This document shows positions 16,625-27,111 of a DNA stretch of 64,000 bases, piece by piece; the first letter of the stretch is position 1, and every line of letters starts with the position of its first letter. Source of the DNA: an uncultured bacterium (GTDB taxonomy: Bacteria > Planctomycetota > UBA1135 > GCA-002686595); the NCBI GenBank assembly GCA_937905825.1, contig CALCXM010000169.1, positions 1-64,000 on the forward strand. The letters are read 5' to 3'. Below the pieces are notes generated by a model, which ran no database searches, was not told the origin of the DNA, and saw only the letters and a list, made by a program, of their open reading frames with translations. The position numbers and the translations under genes were made by a program.

Positions 16625-17977
16625 ATGAGTCTTGTTGCCCTCGCTGTCGCCATCCTCATCTCCCTCCCCGTTCAGGACTCCGTTCTCGCTTCTTCGGACA
16701 TGATTCCAACGAGCCGGGAACGCGTCGCAGATTGGACCCACATGAAGACCTGGTTCGACCTGGACGAGAGCGCTTCCGAGACACGCAGGGCAGAGGGCTT
16801 GAAGACACTCGACGAACACATCACCGGGCATGTCCCGTTCACTGACGCGGAGTTCTACATGGAGCTGAGGCGCCTCGCCGCCCTTGCGGACAACGGGCAT
16901 TCCAACGTGACGGAGCGTCCGCTCTATCGCCAGTTTGGATTGTTGCCCCTGCGCGCCTATTGGTTCTCTGACGGGTTGTACGTAGTGCGCGGCCAGGCGG
17001 ACCAGGCTGAATTGATCGGCGCACGCATCACCTCGATCGACGGCCGGCCGCTGGATGAAGTGGAAGCTCACCTTCAGCAATTCAACGGCGGGACGGACGC
17101 TTTCTTTCGCCGATACCTGGGTCCCGGGTTGGTCTTTTGCCCGGCAGCTCTGCACGCGGTTGGACTCGCCAACCATCCGCAGCGACTGACCCTGGGCTCG
17201 CTCACCGAGGCCGGAGAGGCACAGGTCCACACCGTGAGTGTGGATCGCGAGTCGAGCCTGATCGTTGATCGGCCCTGGCGCTACTTGAGTCCGGTTCCCT
17301 TGCAAGGGGAGACCGATTGGGTCACCGCTTATGGAACGGAGAACGAGGTGCCACTCTACCTTCGGGAGCCAAGCAAGACCTTTCGGTACGAGTTGTTGCG
17401 AGACGGAGAGCTGGCCTACATCCAGCTACGCGCCAACATTGGCTTCGGAGCGGAGTCCATCGAGCAGTTCGTGGAAGAGGCAACCCGGCGATTGAAGGAA
17501 GACATGCCCCTCTCCATCCTGCTCGACAACCGGCAAAACGGGGGCGGGGACTTAACAACCACTGCGCACTTCGGCCTCTCCCTACCGGACTTGGCTTACA
17601 AGGAAGGCCAGGTGTACGTGATGACGGGATCGGCCACTTTTTCGGCGGGGATCTATACCTCCTATTTTCCGAAGGCGAAGGACGCCAGCCGGACCAAGAT
17701 CGTGGGGGAGCCGGTAGGAGACCGCGGGCGCTTTTGGGCCGAGACGTCTGCGGACAGGTTCGTGTTGCCAGAGAGCGGCTATGGCGTAGGCCATTCCCTT
17801 CAGTTGCACGACATCGAGGAGGGTTGCTTCGATGCAAAGTTGTGCCACATGGCTCGCCACCGCAAAGCCTGGAACTTGCAGCTCGGGAGCATGGACGTGG
17901 ATTGGCCGGTATCCACCACCTTCGCGCACTTCATGGCGGGACGGGACCCTGTGCTGGAGCGCATCATGGGGCAGTAG
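16625..17977 (+). CDS. Secreted S41-like peptidase (tail-specific protease fold)
   Basis: Signal peptide MSLVALAVAILISLPVQDSVLA; ILLDNRQNGGGDLTTT and VMTGSATFSAGIYTSYF match the S41 core. Confidence 0.75.
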   Translation: MSLVALAVAILISLPVQDSVLASSDMIPTSRERVADWTHMKTWFDLDESASETRRAEGLKTLDEHITGHVPFTDAEFYMELRRLAALADNGHSNVTERPLYRQFGLLPLRAYWFSDGLYVVRGQADQAELIGARITSIDGRPLDEVEAHLQQFNGGTDAFFRRYLGPGLVFCPAALHAVGLANHPQRLTLGSLTEAGEAQVHTVSVDRESSLIVDRPWRYLSPVPLQGETDWVTAYGTENEVPLYLREPSKTFRYELLRDGELAYIQLRANIGFGAESIEQFVEEATRRLKEDMPLSILLDNRQNGGGDLTTTAHFGLSLPDLAYKEGQVYVMTGSATFSAGIYTSYFPKAKDASRTKIVGEPVGDRGRFWAETSADRFVLPESGYGVGHSLQLHDIEEGCFDAKLCHMARHRKAWNLQLGSMDVDWPVSTTFAHFMAGRDPVLERIMGQ

Positions 17978-18114
17978 TCCAGTTGGAGACGAGAGCGCCC
18001 CTCGAGGCACCGCTTGGGCTGACACCTTTCTAGGTACGGATTCCCGGGCAGGTCCGCTCTACTCGAACACGGGTAGCCACTGTCCCATTCAGCCTGACCA
18101 ACCAGGCAACTGAG

Positions 18115-19305
18115 TCAAGCAGCTTGTCGAGGGACGCGCAGTCGAAACGTGGTTCCGACGCCGACCTGCGACTCGACATCAATCGAGCCGCCGCACTCCG
18201 TGGCAACACGACGGACGTAGCACAGGCCTTGGCCTTTGCCCGATCCAACTTCTTTGGTGGTGAAGAAGGGATCAAAGATTCGCGATCGGACATCGGCTGC
18301 CATGCCGGTCCCATTGTCGTCGATTGCGATCTCGATCAGCTCTCCGCAATCTTTCGAGCTGACCTGGATTCTGCCGGTGTGCCCCTCTCGATCCCTGCAG
18401 GCTGATTCCACAGCATGGCTGGCGTTCGTGAGCAAGTGGACCAGCGCTTGAAACAGATTCGCATGGGAACAGACGGAGTTGGGCAGGTCGGCTGCCAAGT
18501 CAAACTCGACGGCTCCATTGGTCTTCCACTCCAGGAACGCCAGGGTGGAGGCCTCTTCGATGGCTCTGTTCACGTCCGCCGGTTTGGCGACTCCGTCACC
18601 TAGATCGGAGAACCCGCGCATCGTGTCCACGATCGCAGAGACCTCGCGGACTCCACTCAGGGTTTGGGCGATCGCCCCTGGGATCTCACCTGTCAGGAAC
18701 TGCAAGTCGGCCGCTTCTGCGGATTCGCGCAGTGATTCGATGGACTGAGTGATCTGGCTAGGATCGCACTCAATGCACGCCGTGGCCGCCTCCAAGACCC
18801 GCGCGAGATCGGCGAACGATTCTTCGAGAAAGCCTAGGTTGGTGAAGATGTATTGCAGAGGCGTGTTGATTTCGTGGGCTAAGCCCGCGGACAGTCGACC
18901 GAGGGACTCGAGCTTCTGCATGCGAGCCATTTCCTCTTGCATGTCCACGAGCCGGATTCCTGCATCGACGCGCGCACGCAAGACGATCGGGTTGCAGGGC
19001 TTGCAGACGTAGTCCGAGGCCCCTTTGTTGAGGGCGTAGGCGATGTCCGCCGCGTCTTCGCGTCCCGTCAAGAGGATCGAGTACACGACTCTTCCACTCT
19101 TTTGGAGCGCCTCGCAGATCTCGGGACCCACCATCTCGGGCATCTCCCAATCGAGAATCGCCATCGAGATGTCCGTCTCGCGCATGAGCACCTCGTACGC
19201 TTCCCCCCCGTCCTTGGTGAGGATGACTTCGTGGCCCCACTTCTGCACGAGCGCTAGCAAGTAGCGACGGGTGACGGGGCAGTCTTCGGCAATGAGAATA
19301 CGCAT
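18115..19305 (-). CDS. Receiver-histidine kinase hybrid (REC-HisKA-HATPase)
   Basis: MRILIAEDCPVTRRYLLALVQKWG... receiver; LGRLSAGLAHEINTPLQYI H-box; DDNGTGMAADVRSRIFDPFFTTKEVGSGKGQGL. Start at 19305. Confidence 0.92.
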   Translation of the reverse strand: MRILIAEDCPVTRRYLLALVQKWGHEVILTKDGGEAYEVLMRETDISMAILDWEMPEMVGPEICEALQKSGRVVYSILLTGREDAADIAYALNKGASDYVCKPCNPIVLRARVDAGIRLVDMQEEMARMQKLESLGRLSAGLAHEINTPLQYIFTNLGFLEESFADLARVLEAATACIECDPSQITQSIESLRESAEAADLQFLTGEIPGAIAQTLSGVREVSAIVDTMRGFSDLGDGVAKPADVNRAIEEASTLAFLEWKTNGAVEFDLAADLPNSVCSHANLFQALVHLLTNASHAVESACRDREGHTGRIQVSSKDCGELIEIAIDDNGTGMAADVRSRIFDPFFTTKEVGSGKGQGLCYVRRVATECGGSIDVESQVGVGTTFRLRVPRQAA

Positions 19306-19925
19306 GGGGGATCTGCCAAATCGATCGAGTCCTCTGCTGATTGAGCTGTAGGGCATCGCCGGAATTCTGCGGCGACTGGAACGGAGAGGGCGCCCAGCTA
19401 CCCCTGAGTGCAGACCCCGTTTTGAGCGATGCACGCAGATTCTTGTCCGGAGATCGAAGCGGGTCGGGAGACTCCGAGGAGAGCGTGGGCTCATCGGGTA
19501 TCTCACCCATAGGTGGGTTGCTGATTAATCTCCGGTGGCACTCAGTTCGCAACAGCGAATGTCGATATCCAGACACCGGAGCAGTGACTCGCCGATTGCC
19601 CCAAAGGTGTTCATGAGACGACCCGCAAACTGGAGACGTTCCGCAATTGAATTCATCGGTCCCGCCCGTCCGGTCAGATCGACCCTGAAATAGGGTCACC
19701 CCACGAGAACCAGAGAGCTAGCGAAGGTTCCAACCGAATGTCCCTCGCATTCTGACAAGCGAACAGCAATGGAAACGCCACTTAGTACCCCACCACGTTC
19801 AAGCTGGACAGTCTCCGGCGGAGATCGAGAGTTGGACTTGGCGATTCAGCGACGTGCTTCTGAAATAGAAGCGGTGGAGTCGCTGGCCTAGTGATCAGCG
19901 CACGGACGAGTTGTTCTCGCGCTTG

Positions 19926-21425
19926 ATGGTGTTTCAGTATGTCGCCCTGATCGCGGCTGCCGTCTGGTACTCGCCACTGACTTGGATCGGGGAGAGCAGC
20001 CGGGTTCACATTCACTTGTGGGGATCGATTGTCCTCGGGGGCCTGGTTGTCGCGCTCCCGCTCGCCTTTGCCAAAACTAGAGCCGGAAGCGTGGAGTCCA
20101 AGTACACCATCGCGATCGCCCAGGCACTCATTAGCGCACTCTTGATTCACGTTTTCGGAGGGAGAACAGAAGCCCACTTCCACGTCTTCGGAGTCCTCGC
20201 GTTCCTCTCGTTCTACCGCGACTGGAGAATCCTTCTGAGCGCAGCGGCAATCGTGACGGTCGATCACTTCATTCGAGGTCTCTTTTGGCCCTTGTCCGTC
20301 TTCGGGGACGCAGACGCTGGCCAATGGCGTTGGCTAGAGCACGGGGCCTGGGTTGTGTTTGAGTGCGGCATCCTTGCGGGGGCTTGCCACAACGGCAAGA
20401 AGCAACTGTTGGCCCTGGCTCAGCGGCAGGCAGAGCTCGAGTTCACCCAACTCGCGATCGAGTCCAAGGTTTCCGAACGGACCGCCGAACTCCAATCCGC
20501 CTATGAGCATATTGAGAAGGAAGCGCGAGACAGGAGCTGCGCGGAGACCGAGCGAGACGATTTGGTGGCGCAGTTGGTTCAGTCCCAGAAGCTCGAGGCG
20601 GTGGGGCAACTCGCCGATGGAATCGCCCACGAGATCAACACGCCCATGCAGTACCTGGGTGACAACACGCACTTCTTGCAGGACGCGATGGTGGACATCG
20701 TGCGCATCATTCGGCTCTCCGAGAAGGTTGCGAGATCAGGCTCGTACGCCCAGGGAGAAAACCAAGACGTGGTGCTGTTGCTCGATTTGCTCGATAGCGC
20801 CTGCATCGAGGATCTAGCCCAAGATCTTTCCGAGGCGCTTTCCCAGTCGTTGGAGGGAATCGAACGAGTTCGCTCCATCGTCGGAGCGATGAAGGACTTC
20901 TCTCATCCTGGGCAAGTTTGGATGACGCCGGTCGACTTGAACAAAGCGATTGAGAGCGTGGTGATGGTGGCCAGCCATGAATGGAAGTACGTGGCCACCG
21001 TGGAGACCGACCTGGACCCCAACTTGGGCTTGGTTCCCTGCGTTCTTTGCGAGTTGAATCAGACCCTACTCAATCTGGTCGTCAACGCTGCCCACGCCCT
21101 TGGAGACGACGAGGCGCGCGAGGCAAAGGGAATGGGAGTGATCCGCTTCACAACCTTGCGACACGCGGACTTTGCAGAGATTCGAATCTCGGACACGGGT
21201 TCGGGCATGCCCGCGGAGGTCCGAGAAAAGATGTTCGAGTTGTTCTTCACGACGAAGGAAGTCGGCCGCGGCACGGGGCAGGGGCTCGCGATGGCCCACA
21301 ACACGATCGTGGTCAAGCACGGCGGGTCGATTGACTGCGAGAGCGAGGTTGGTGTGGGAACGACCTTTGTGCTCAAGCTGCCGCTGGTTCAGAGCTCCAT
21401 GGAGGAGTCCGCGGGGGCGGCCTAA
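19926..21425 (+). CDS. Membrane sensor histidine kinase
   Basis: N-terminal multi-TM region (FGGRTEAHFHVFGVLAFLSFYRDWRIL), H-box VGQLADGIAHEINTPMQYL, HATPase G-boxes. Confidence 0.92.
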   Translation: MVFQYVALIAAAVWYSPLTWIGESSRVHIHLWGSIVLGGLVVALPLAFAKTRAGSVESKYTIAIAQALISALLIHVFGGRTEAHFHVFGVLAFLSFYRDWRILLSAAAIVTVDHFIRGLFWPLSVFGDADAGQWRWLEHGAWVVFECGILAGACHNGKKQLLALAQRQAELEFTQLAIESKVSERTAELQSAYEHIEKEARDRSCAETERDDLVAQLVQSQKLEAVGQLADGIAHEINTPMQYLGDNTHFLQDAMVDIVRIIRLSEKVARSGSYAQGENQDVVLLLDLLDSACIEDLAQDLSEALSQSLEGIERVRSIVGAMKDFSHPGQVWMTPVDLNKAIESVVMVASHEWKYVATVETDLDPNLGLVPCVLCELNQTLLNLVVNAAHALGDDEAREAKGMGVIRFTTLRHADFAEIRISDTGSGMPAEVREKMFELFFTTKEVGRGTGQGLAMAHNTIVVKHGGSIDCESEVGVGTTFVLKLPLVQSSMEESAGAA

Positions 21426-21528
21426 GCATGCGACGAGCCCTCAATCGAATCGTTAACGAACAGCCTGATGGGGCCCAGTGCCTCTTCCATGGGAGCCGAA
21501 CAACGGAACCAGAGAATCGGAGAAGCGT

Positions 21529-22737
21529 ATGAAGCGGATACTATTTGTCGATGACGAGCCGCGGGTCCTGGGAGCTCTCAGGAGAATGCTCCGTCCACTT
21601 CGCACGGAATGGGAGATGACCTTCACAGAGGGCGGCGCCGCCGCCCTTGAGGCGATGGAGGAAGGTCCCTTCGATGTGCTCATCAGCGACATGCGCATGC
21701 CGGGAATCGATGGTCCTACCCTGCTGGGGATCGTCCAGGAGAAGTACCCGCAAACCGTTCGAATCGTGCTTTCGGGGCAAGCGGACGTGGAGGCCTGCAT
21801 GAAGGTCGCAACGGTCGCTCACCAGTTCCTCACCAAGCCCTGCGACTCGGCGCTCATCAAGGATGTGGTCACCCGTGCATGCAACCTGCGTGACTTGTTG
21901 GATCAGGATCACCTGCGTGGGGCGATCGGGCGCATCCGCTCCTTGCTCGCCGTTCCCGAGGTCTACCGGGCTTTGACCGTTGCCCTCGCAGACCCTGAGG
22001 TAAGCTTGGACATTGTGGCGACCATCGTGGAGCAGGATGCAGGGATCTCCCTCAAGATCCTCCAGTTGGTCAACTCCAGCTTCTTCGGATTGGCTCGGGA
22101 GGTGGACGGCATCCGGGCCGCCACGAGCTACCTCGGGACCAGCATGATCCAGAACATTGCGCTCTCCGTGGAGATGTTCCAGTCGACGGCCCTTGCGAAG
22201 CTACCAGCGAATTACTCCGTGGCTGACGAGCAGAACCATTCCCTGCTGACGGCCAGGATAGCGCGGAAAATCGCGCCGAGTCCCTCCATGGCCGATCAAG
22301 CATTCCTGGCTGGGATGCTGCACGACGTCGGTTGGCAAATCCTGGCCACGAACATGCCCGAGCAGTTCGAACCGGACTCGGTGGATCTCATCGCTCCCGG
22401 TGAATCCGAAGGGGATCGGCAGGCTTTTCACGCGGAGCTGGGCGCCTACCTGCTCGGCTTGTGGGGGATGTCCTATCCCGTCGTTGAGGCGGTCGCGAAC
22501 CACCACCACCCAGCGCGCGTCGAATCGACAGAGTTCGGCTTGCCGGGGATCGTTCACGTCGCCGACGCATTAGCGGCTGAGGCATGCAAAGAATTGGAGA
22601 TTGGGGGGCGGACGCGCCCTGAGCCTCTCGATATGGACTACCTCGAATCGGTCGGGCTTGTATCGGAACTAGCGGCCTGGCGCAGCATCGCGCGCGAGGA
22701 GGCCGCTCCTGGCGCCGGAGACGAGGCTGCGGCCTAA
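21529..22737 (+). CDS. Response regulator with HDOD output domain
   Basis: MKRILFVDDEPRVLGALRRML...ISDMRMPGIDG; ISLKILQLVNSSFFGLAREVDGIRAATSYLGTSMIQNIALSVEMF typical HDOD. Confidence 0.92.
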   Translation: MKRILFVDDEPRVLGALRRMLRPLRTEWEMTFTEGGAAALEAMEEGPFDVLISDMRMPGIDGPTLLGIVQEKYPQTVRIVLSGQADVEACMKVATVAHQFLTKPCDSALIKDVVTRACNLRDLLDQDHLRGAIGRIRSLLAVPEVYRALTVALADPEVSLDIVATIVEQDAGISLKILQLVNSSFFGLAREVDGIRAATSYLGTSMIQNIALSVEMFQSTALAKLPANYSVADEQNHSLLTARIARKIAPSPSMADQAFLAGMLHDVGWQILATNMPEQFEPDSVDLIAPGESEGDRQAFHAELGAYLLGLWGMSYPVVEAVANHHHPARVESTEFGLPGIVHVADALAAEACKELEIGGRTRPEPLDMDYLESVGLVSELAAWRSIAREEAAPGAGDEAAA

Positions 22738-22765
22738 GCACAATCAAGACTGCAACTAGAACGAG

Positions 22766-23935
22766 ATGAAACCTGAACGAATCCTATTTGTCGATGACGA
22801 CCCTGCGTTGCTCAGTTCAACGAGCCGCTCCTTACGCAAACTGTATGAGCTTGAAACAGCCTGCGGTGGTCAAGAGGCGCTCAAGATCCTCGAGCAAGAC
22901 AAGAACTTTGCGGTGATCGTTTCCGACTTCCAGATGCCCGGCATGAACGGCATCGAGTTTCTCCAGAAGGCACGGAAGTCCCTCCCCGAAGCCGTGCGCT
23001 CCATGCTTACCGGGAACGCTGACCTGTCCTCCGCGGTCGAGGCGGTCAACAAGGGACAGATTTTCCGCTTCCTCTCCAAGCCCTGCGACAAGGAGACCTT
23101 GTGCTCCTGCCTTGATGCGTCCATCGAGCAATATCGCCTGCGCCAGGGAGAACGAACCATGATGGAGCAGACCTTCCGCGGAAGCATCGAGGTCCTCGCG
23201 GACGTCCTCTCCCTCATCAATCCGGCGGCGTTTGGACAGGCCTACCGGGTCCGGGACTACGTGCGTCAAATGGTGACGCGCCTGAACCTGGAGGATGCGT
23301 GGAAGTACGAGACAGCGGCGCTGCTTTCGCAGATTGGAATGGTGTCGATCCCTGCTGACGTGCTCAATCACGAGGAAGGCGATGAGGAGCGTATCCTCGA
23401 ATGCGAGCAAATGCTGAAGCGGCATCCGCGCGTGGCCAAAGAGCTTCTGGGCAAGATCCCGCGCCTGGAGGGAGTCGCGGAAATGATCGCCCACCAAAAC
23501 CTCAAGCATTCCGAAGTGGCCTCGATCGACTTGGACCACCATCTCGCGCTTGGCAGCCAGATCCTGGCGCTCGCGTTGGACTTCGATCGAGAGATGTCCT
23601 CAGGCAATTGCCGAGGGACCGTCATGCGGAAGCTGGAGAGCCGCAAGGGGGCGTACGCGAATCGTTTGCTTCAAATCCTCGGTGAGGTCAAGCTACCCGA
23701 CCAGGACACCGCACCCGCCTATCTGCCTGTCAAGCAGATCAAAGTGGGAATGATCCTCGATCAGGACTTGCGCACCCACGAAGGTGCCATGGTCGCGACC
23801 AAGGGGACGCAAATCAGCTCGAGCACACTCGCAAGGCTTTGCAACTACGCCGAGCTAAACACGATCGACAAGAAGCTGCGGGTGCGCCGTGATGCCACCC
23901 ATGAGCTCGACGAAAGCGAGCGCGGGGCCGCCTAG
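22766..23935 (+). CDS. Response regulator with degenerate HD-GYP-like output domain
   Basis: Receiver (ILFVDDDPALLSSTSRSLRKLYELETACGGQEAL..VSDFQMPGMNG) followed by an HD-GYP-like helical domain lacking the expected metal ligands. Confidence 0.85.
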   Translation: MKPERILFVDDDPALLSSTSRSLRKLYELETACGGQEALKILEQDKNFAVIVSDFQMPGMNGIEFLQKARKSLPEAVRSMLTGNADLSSAVEAVNKGQIFRFLSKPCDKETLCSCLDASIEQYRLRQGERTMMEQTFRGSIEVLADVLSLINPAAFGQAYRVRDYVRQMVTRLNLEDAWKYETAALLSQIGMVSIPADVLNHEEGDEERILECEQMLKRHPRVAKELLGKIPRLEGVAEMIAHQNLKHSEVASIDLDHHLALGSQILALALDFDREMSSGNCRGTVMRKLESRKGAYANRLLQILGEVKLPDQDTAPAYLPVKQIKVGMILDQDLRTHEGAMVATKGTQISSSTLARLCNYAELNTIDKKLRVRRDATHELDESERGAA

Positions 23936-24023
23936 CCGCTGACCCCGCCGAATCGCATTGTGACCTGTTCGAGCGGCCGAGCTCGCGCAGGCGCATCGAG
24001 TCCGCCCCTTGTCGGCCAGACCT

Positions 24024-24599
24024 CTAGGAGGCCTCGTCCAGATCTGGGAACTGATCCTGAAGGGCCTTGAGAAACTCAGTGCAGTCAGCGGGTATGTCGC
24101 CCAAGAGGACCGCTCCTGTTTCGTCCCTATCGACTTTCAGCATCTCCGGTTGGCCGCGCTTGAGCTGCTCTAGTTCTGCAGCTTGCTTGCGGTACTCCCA
24201 CAAGAGCTTGCGGGACCCGGACAGCAGTGCCCGCTGGGAGATCGCCTCCGCGATCTCAAAGCCGAGCTCCAATGGCGTGGTCGGCTTGGTGAAGAAGCGA
24301 TGGATTAGACCGCTATTGATCGCTTCGATGGCGAGGTCAAGCGTGGCTTTGCCGGTCAGCATGAAGCGCACGAGGCTCGCGTCAAAATCCCGCACTTGGC
24401 GCAGGAACTCCGTGCCAGTGGTTCCGGGCATGTCGTTGTCGCTGAGGACAACGTCGAAGTCATCGGACTCGAGCAGGCGCAGGGCATCCACAGCGCTCTC
24501 GCTGGTCGCGATCTCGAAGTCGTGCCTGGCCAGAGACCTTCGTAGCCCTGAGAGCACCCGCGGCTCGTCGTCAACGATCAGGAGCTTGCCAATAGCCAT
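24024..24599 (-). CDS. Single-receiver response regulator
   Basis: MAIGKLLIVDDEPRVLSGLRRSLARHDFEIATSES...VVLSDNDMPGTTGTEFL..HRFFTKP; helical C-terminus. Start at 24599. Confidence 0.9.
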   Translation of the reverse strand: MAIGKLLIVDDEPRVLSGLRRSLARHDFEIATSESAVDALRLLESDDFDVVLSDNDMPGTTGTEFLRQVRDFDASLVRFMLTGKATLDLAIEAINSGLIHRFFTKPTTPLELGFEIAEAISQRALLSGSRKLLWEYRKQAAELEQLKRGQPEMLKVDRDETGAVLLGDIPADCTEFLKALQDQFPDLDEAS

Positions 24600-25243
24600 T
24601 TTAGTCTCCTTGCCTTGGCTCCATCGGAGCCGGGCGGCAGGTGTTGCCCACGAGGGGTAAGGTGTCGGGTGAGAACCATCTGAATTGCATGAGCACGAGC
24701 TAGAGGTCCGTTGCTGCGGAGGGATGCCAGCGGCCCGCCTAGGCAGCGCGCGCGGCTTCCCCAGCTCCACCTAAGTCCAGGGCCACAAGCCGGAGGCCAA
24801 AGGTCCAGAGCAGCCCCGTCAGTCGACCAAAGGGTGCCTTTGGGAGCTCGGACTGAGGAGGATGATTTGGCATGTGGACATGGAAGCGCTGGTCTTCCTC
24901 TACAAGATTCGGGTCCAGCGGCATCTCAGCTTGAGGGGGTCCCGGGTCTTCGGCGCGCCCCCATGAGGGAGACTTCTGGCGTCCCATGAGCCCCCCCGTA
25001 TTTCTGCTCCTCAGCCTGGATTTCAGTTCGCGGGCACGCATTGGTGGGGGGAAGCCCGCTCGCTCTTTTTCGCTGGATCCACCCCCGGAAGCTCTCGTCC
25101 CTGACGAAACCACCCTGCTGCTCCATGGGCCCTGCAGGCTTCCGGAAACGGTGGTACTTTATGGGGCCCCAGTCCTTACGCCAGAGTGTGGTATCTGCCT
25201 TGATTTCCTTGAGCGAAACTCGGAAGGGCCCACAAGAATCGCT

Positions 25244-26749
25244 ATGAACTTCATGCAATCGCCTCCGTTGCTCCGACGCCTAGGTCCGCTCTTCCTCAGT
25301 CTGCTGTTCCTCGTCGGGAGCGCAAGTTCGGCGCATGCTCAGGTCCCGACACCTGGACTTCAGGCTTCCCCGTGGGACCCCATGATTGCCTTCCTGCGGC
25401 CCTATGGAGTTGGGAACTTCAGCCCGTTCTACAAGCGCACTCTCAAGGCGTGGTTGAACAGCTCCGCGCAGTACAGGGCCCTGGACTACATCGGGACCCA
25501 GCAAACGCTGGATGCGCTTTGGCTGCAGCAGCCGATCAGCGCCGCGGGGTACGGCAACCAGGCGACGCAGCCCTTCGGCATCAACATAGGATCGCCCCCC
25601 TGCTACACCGGCTTGCGCATGCTGACGGACACCGTGGACTGGCGCGTGAGCAGTGGAGTGCAGGGTTCCCAAGGAACCCGCAGCGTCGTGATGACGGTCC
25701 TGATCCCCGGCAAGACCCACGGCATTGAACCCCGCACCCTTGCGGAGCTCACTCAAGGAACGGGCGTGCCCGTCGTGCACGCGTTGGATGAGCGCGTTCT
25801 CGCGAACGACTTCCGGGTCGTGCAGCAGTCCCTCGAACTGTTTCGCGAGTACGTGCTCGCCATGACCCAGGGCGCCTTGAGCGTGGATGTCCAGATCCTC
25901 TACATGCCCGACGTGGACATGGAAGTGCAGGCGAGCGAGTCCCAGAACCGCTACTACGCGGGGCTCACCAACTACGCGGACATCTGGGCTCAGCTGCCCG
26001 AAAGCGTCTTGGAAGGGACGGACTGGTGGTGGATGCTTTACCCTTCGCACGTCCCCGAGCAGTACCCGGACTTTCAGAACGCGGAGTTTGTGACCGGCGG
26101 AATGGGAACAGGCGAGGACAGTCAGTCCCCGTTCTTCTTGATCGACGATCGTTGGCTGATACGGAAACCTCCGCACATCGGCACGGGGCTGTACTCGGAT
26201 GTGGAGCGCCGGGCGTACTTGCCCCAGTGGCTGCAACACGAGTTCTTCCATCACCTGTTCCGCACCTATCCCGAGTTTCAACTAGAGGCGACTTCGCACC
26301 AGTGGTTCAACCTCTCTACTTGGCCCGCGGACTTTGACGGGCGCTACGAGGCGGACTACTTCCACGAGGCCCTCTACAAACGGCTCCAGTCAGCAGACCC
26401 GGCCCTGCACGTCGCCCTGCGTTACGCAACCGCGGACGCCCCTTGGGAAAACGTGCAGCTGACCGATGTGATGGGCGCGTTCCGGCGCGAGCCCGTGCTC
26501 AACAACTGGCACATCGGGACGATCGAGCCGGCGGGGAGCGGCCTGCGTTGGGTGAACAACGCGGGAGTGAGCTGGTTGCTGACTCCCGACTTGCTGAATG
26601 GCGAGCTGTTGACCGGGCCTGATTGCCCCTACTACAACAACCCCAGTGGGAAGAAGTTCAACATCGTGCTCAAGCGCGATGCGTTCGGAGACTTCACCGA
26701 CGAAGTGATCGGCTTCTCCTTCAGCGGCGAGTTCTACGAGTTGCAGTAG
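25244..26749 (+). CDS. Secreted putative metallopeptidase-like protein, uncharacterised
   Basis: Signal peptide MNFMQSPPLLRRLGPLFLSLLFLVGSASSAHAQ; contains QHEFFHHLFRTYPEF (HExxH). Confidence 0.65.
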   Translation: MNFMQSPPLLRRLGPLFLSLLFLVGSASSAHAQVPTPGLQASPWDPMIAFLRPYGVGNFSPFYKRTLKAWLNSSAQYRALDYIGTQQTLDALWLQQPISAAGYGNQATQPFGINIGSPPCYTGLRMLTDTVDWRVSSGVQGSQGTRSVVMTVLIPGKTHGIEPRTLAELTQGTGVPVVHALDERVLANDFRVVQQSLELFREYVLAMTQGALSVDVQILYMPDVDMEVQASESQNRYYAGLTNYADIWAQLPESVLEGTDWWWMLYPSHVPEQYPDFQNAEFVTGGMGTGEDSQSPFFLIDDRWLIRKPPHIGTGLYSDVERRAYLPQWLQHEFFHHLFRTYPEFQLEATSHQWFNLSTWPADFDGRYEADYFHEALYKRLQSADPALHVALRYATADAPWENVQLTDVMGAFRREPVLNNWHIGTIEPAGSGLRWVNNAGVSWLLTPDLLNGELLTGPDCPYYNNPSGKKFNIVLKRDAFGDFTDEVIGFSFSGEFYELQ

Positions 26750-27069
26750 AGCAGGGCCTCCGCTCGATTGGCGCATCGAGGGTCGGAGCAGAGGTTCCTG
26801 GGGTTTGAGGCTCGGCTCGTCGATGTGACCGCTCCGCGGCGGGGTAGCTCGCTGGGCAGACTCCGTGTTTCGGGGCTCCCGCTGAGACCTATTGAGAGGG
26901 GGGGGGGATTGTTCCGCAGTCGGAAGCGCCCCAGGGCGAGACCTGGAAGCTTCGTGCACTTCATGGCGATTGCTTCGCGGTGAAGGCCGGATCTGCATGG
27001 CGTAGGGCGCGAAACGAAGCTGTTACTCATGCGTAAGCCGTTTAGATTTCGTTGTTTATGGTCATGGCT

Positions 27070-27083
27070 CCTAATTCATTAGG
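27070..27083. promoter_or_regulatory. Inverted repeat CCTAATTCATTAGG, candidate BlaI-type operator 1
   Basis: Perfect 6-nt arms, 2-nt spacer, upstream of the BlaI-like gene. Confidence 0.5.
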
Positions 27084-27111
27084 CGTCAACTCCAGTTTTT
27101 GGCTGCGAGGC

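Noticed and set aside
19660-19700. GACCCT-GAAAT-AGGGTC hairpin in the intergenic region between the two histidine kinases
   Set aside because: Only a 6-bp stem with no U-tract; too weak to call.
24739-24924. Possible 61-aa ORF (MPLDPNLVEEDQRFHVHMPNHPPQ...) on the minus strand
   Set aside because: No recognisable domain or convincing translation signals; insufficient support to call a gene.
25280-26281. 333-aa minus-strand ORF opposite the HExxH gene
   Set aside because: Plus frame has a signal peptide and coherent protein composition; the minus frame does not.
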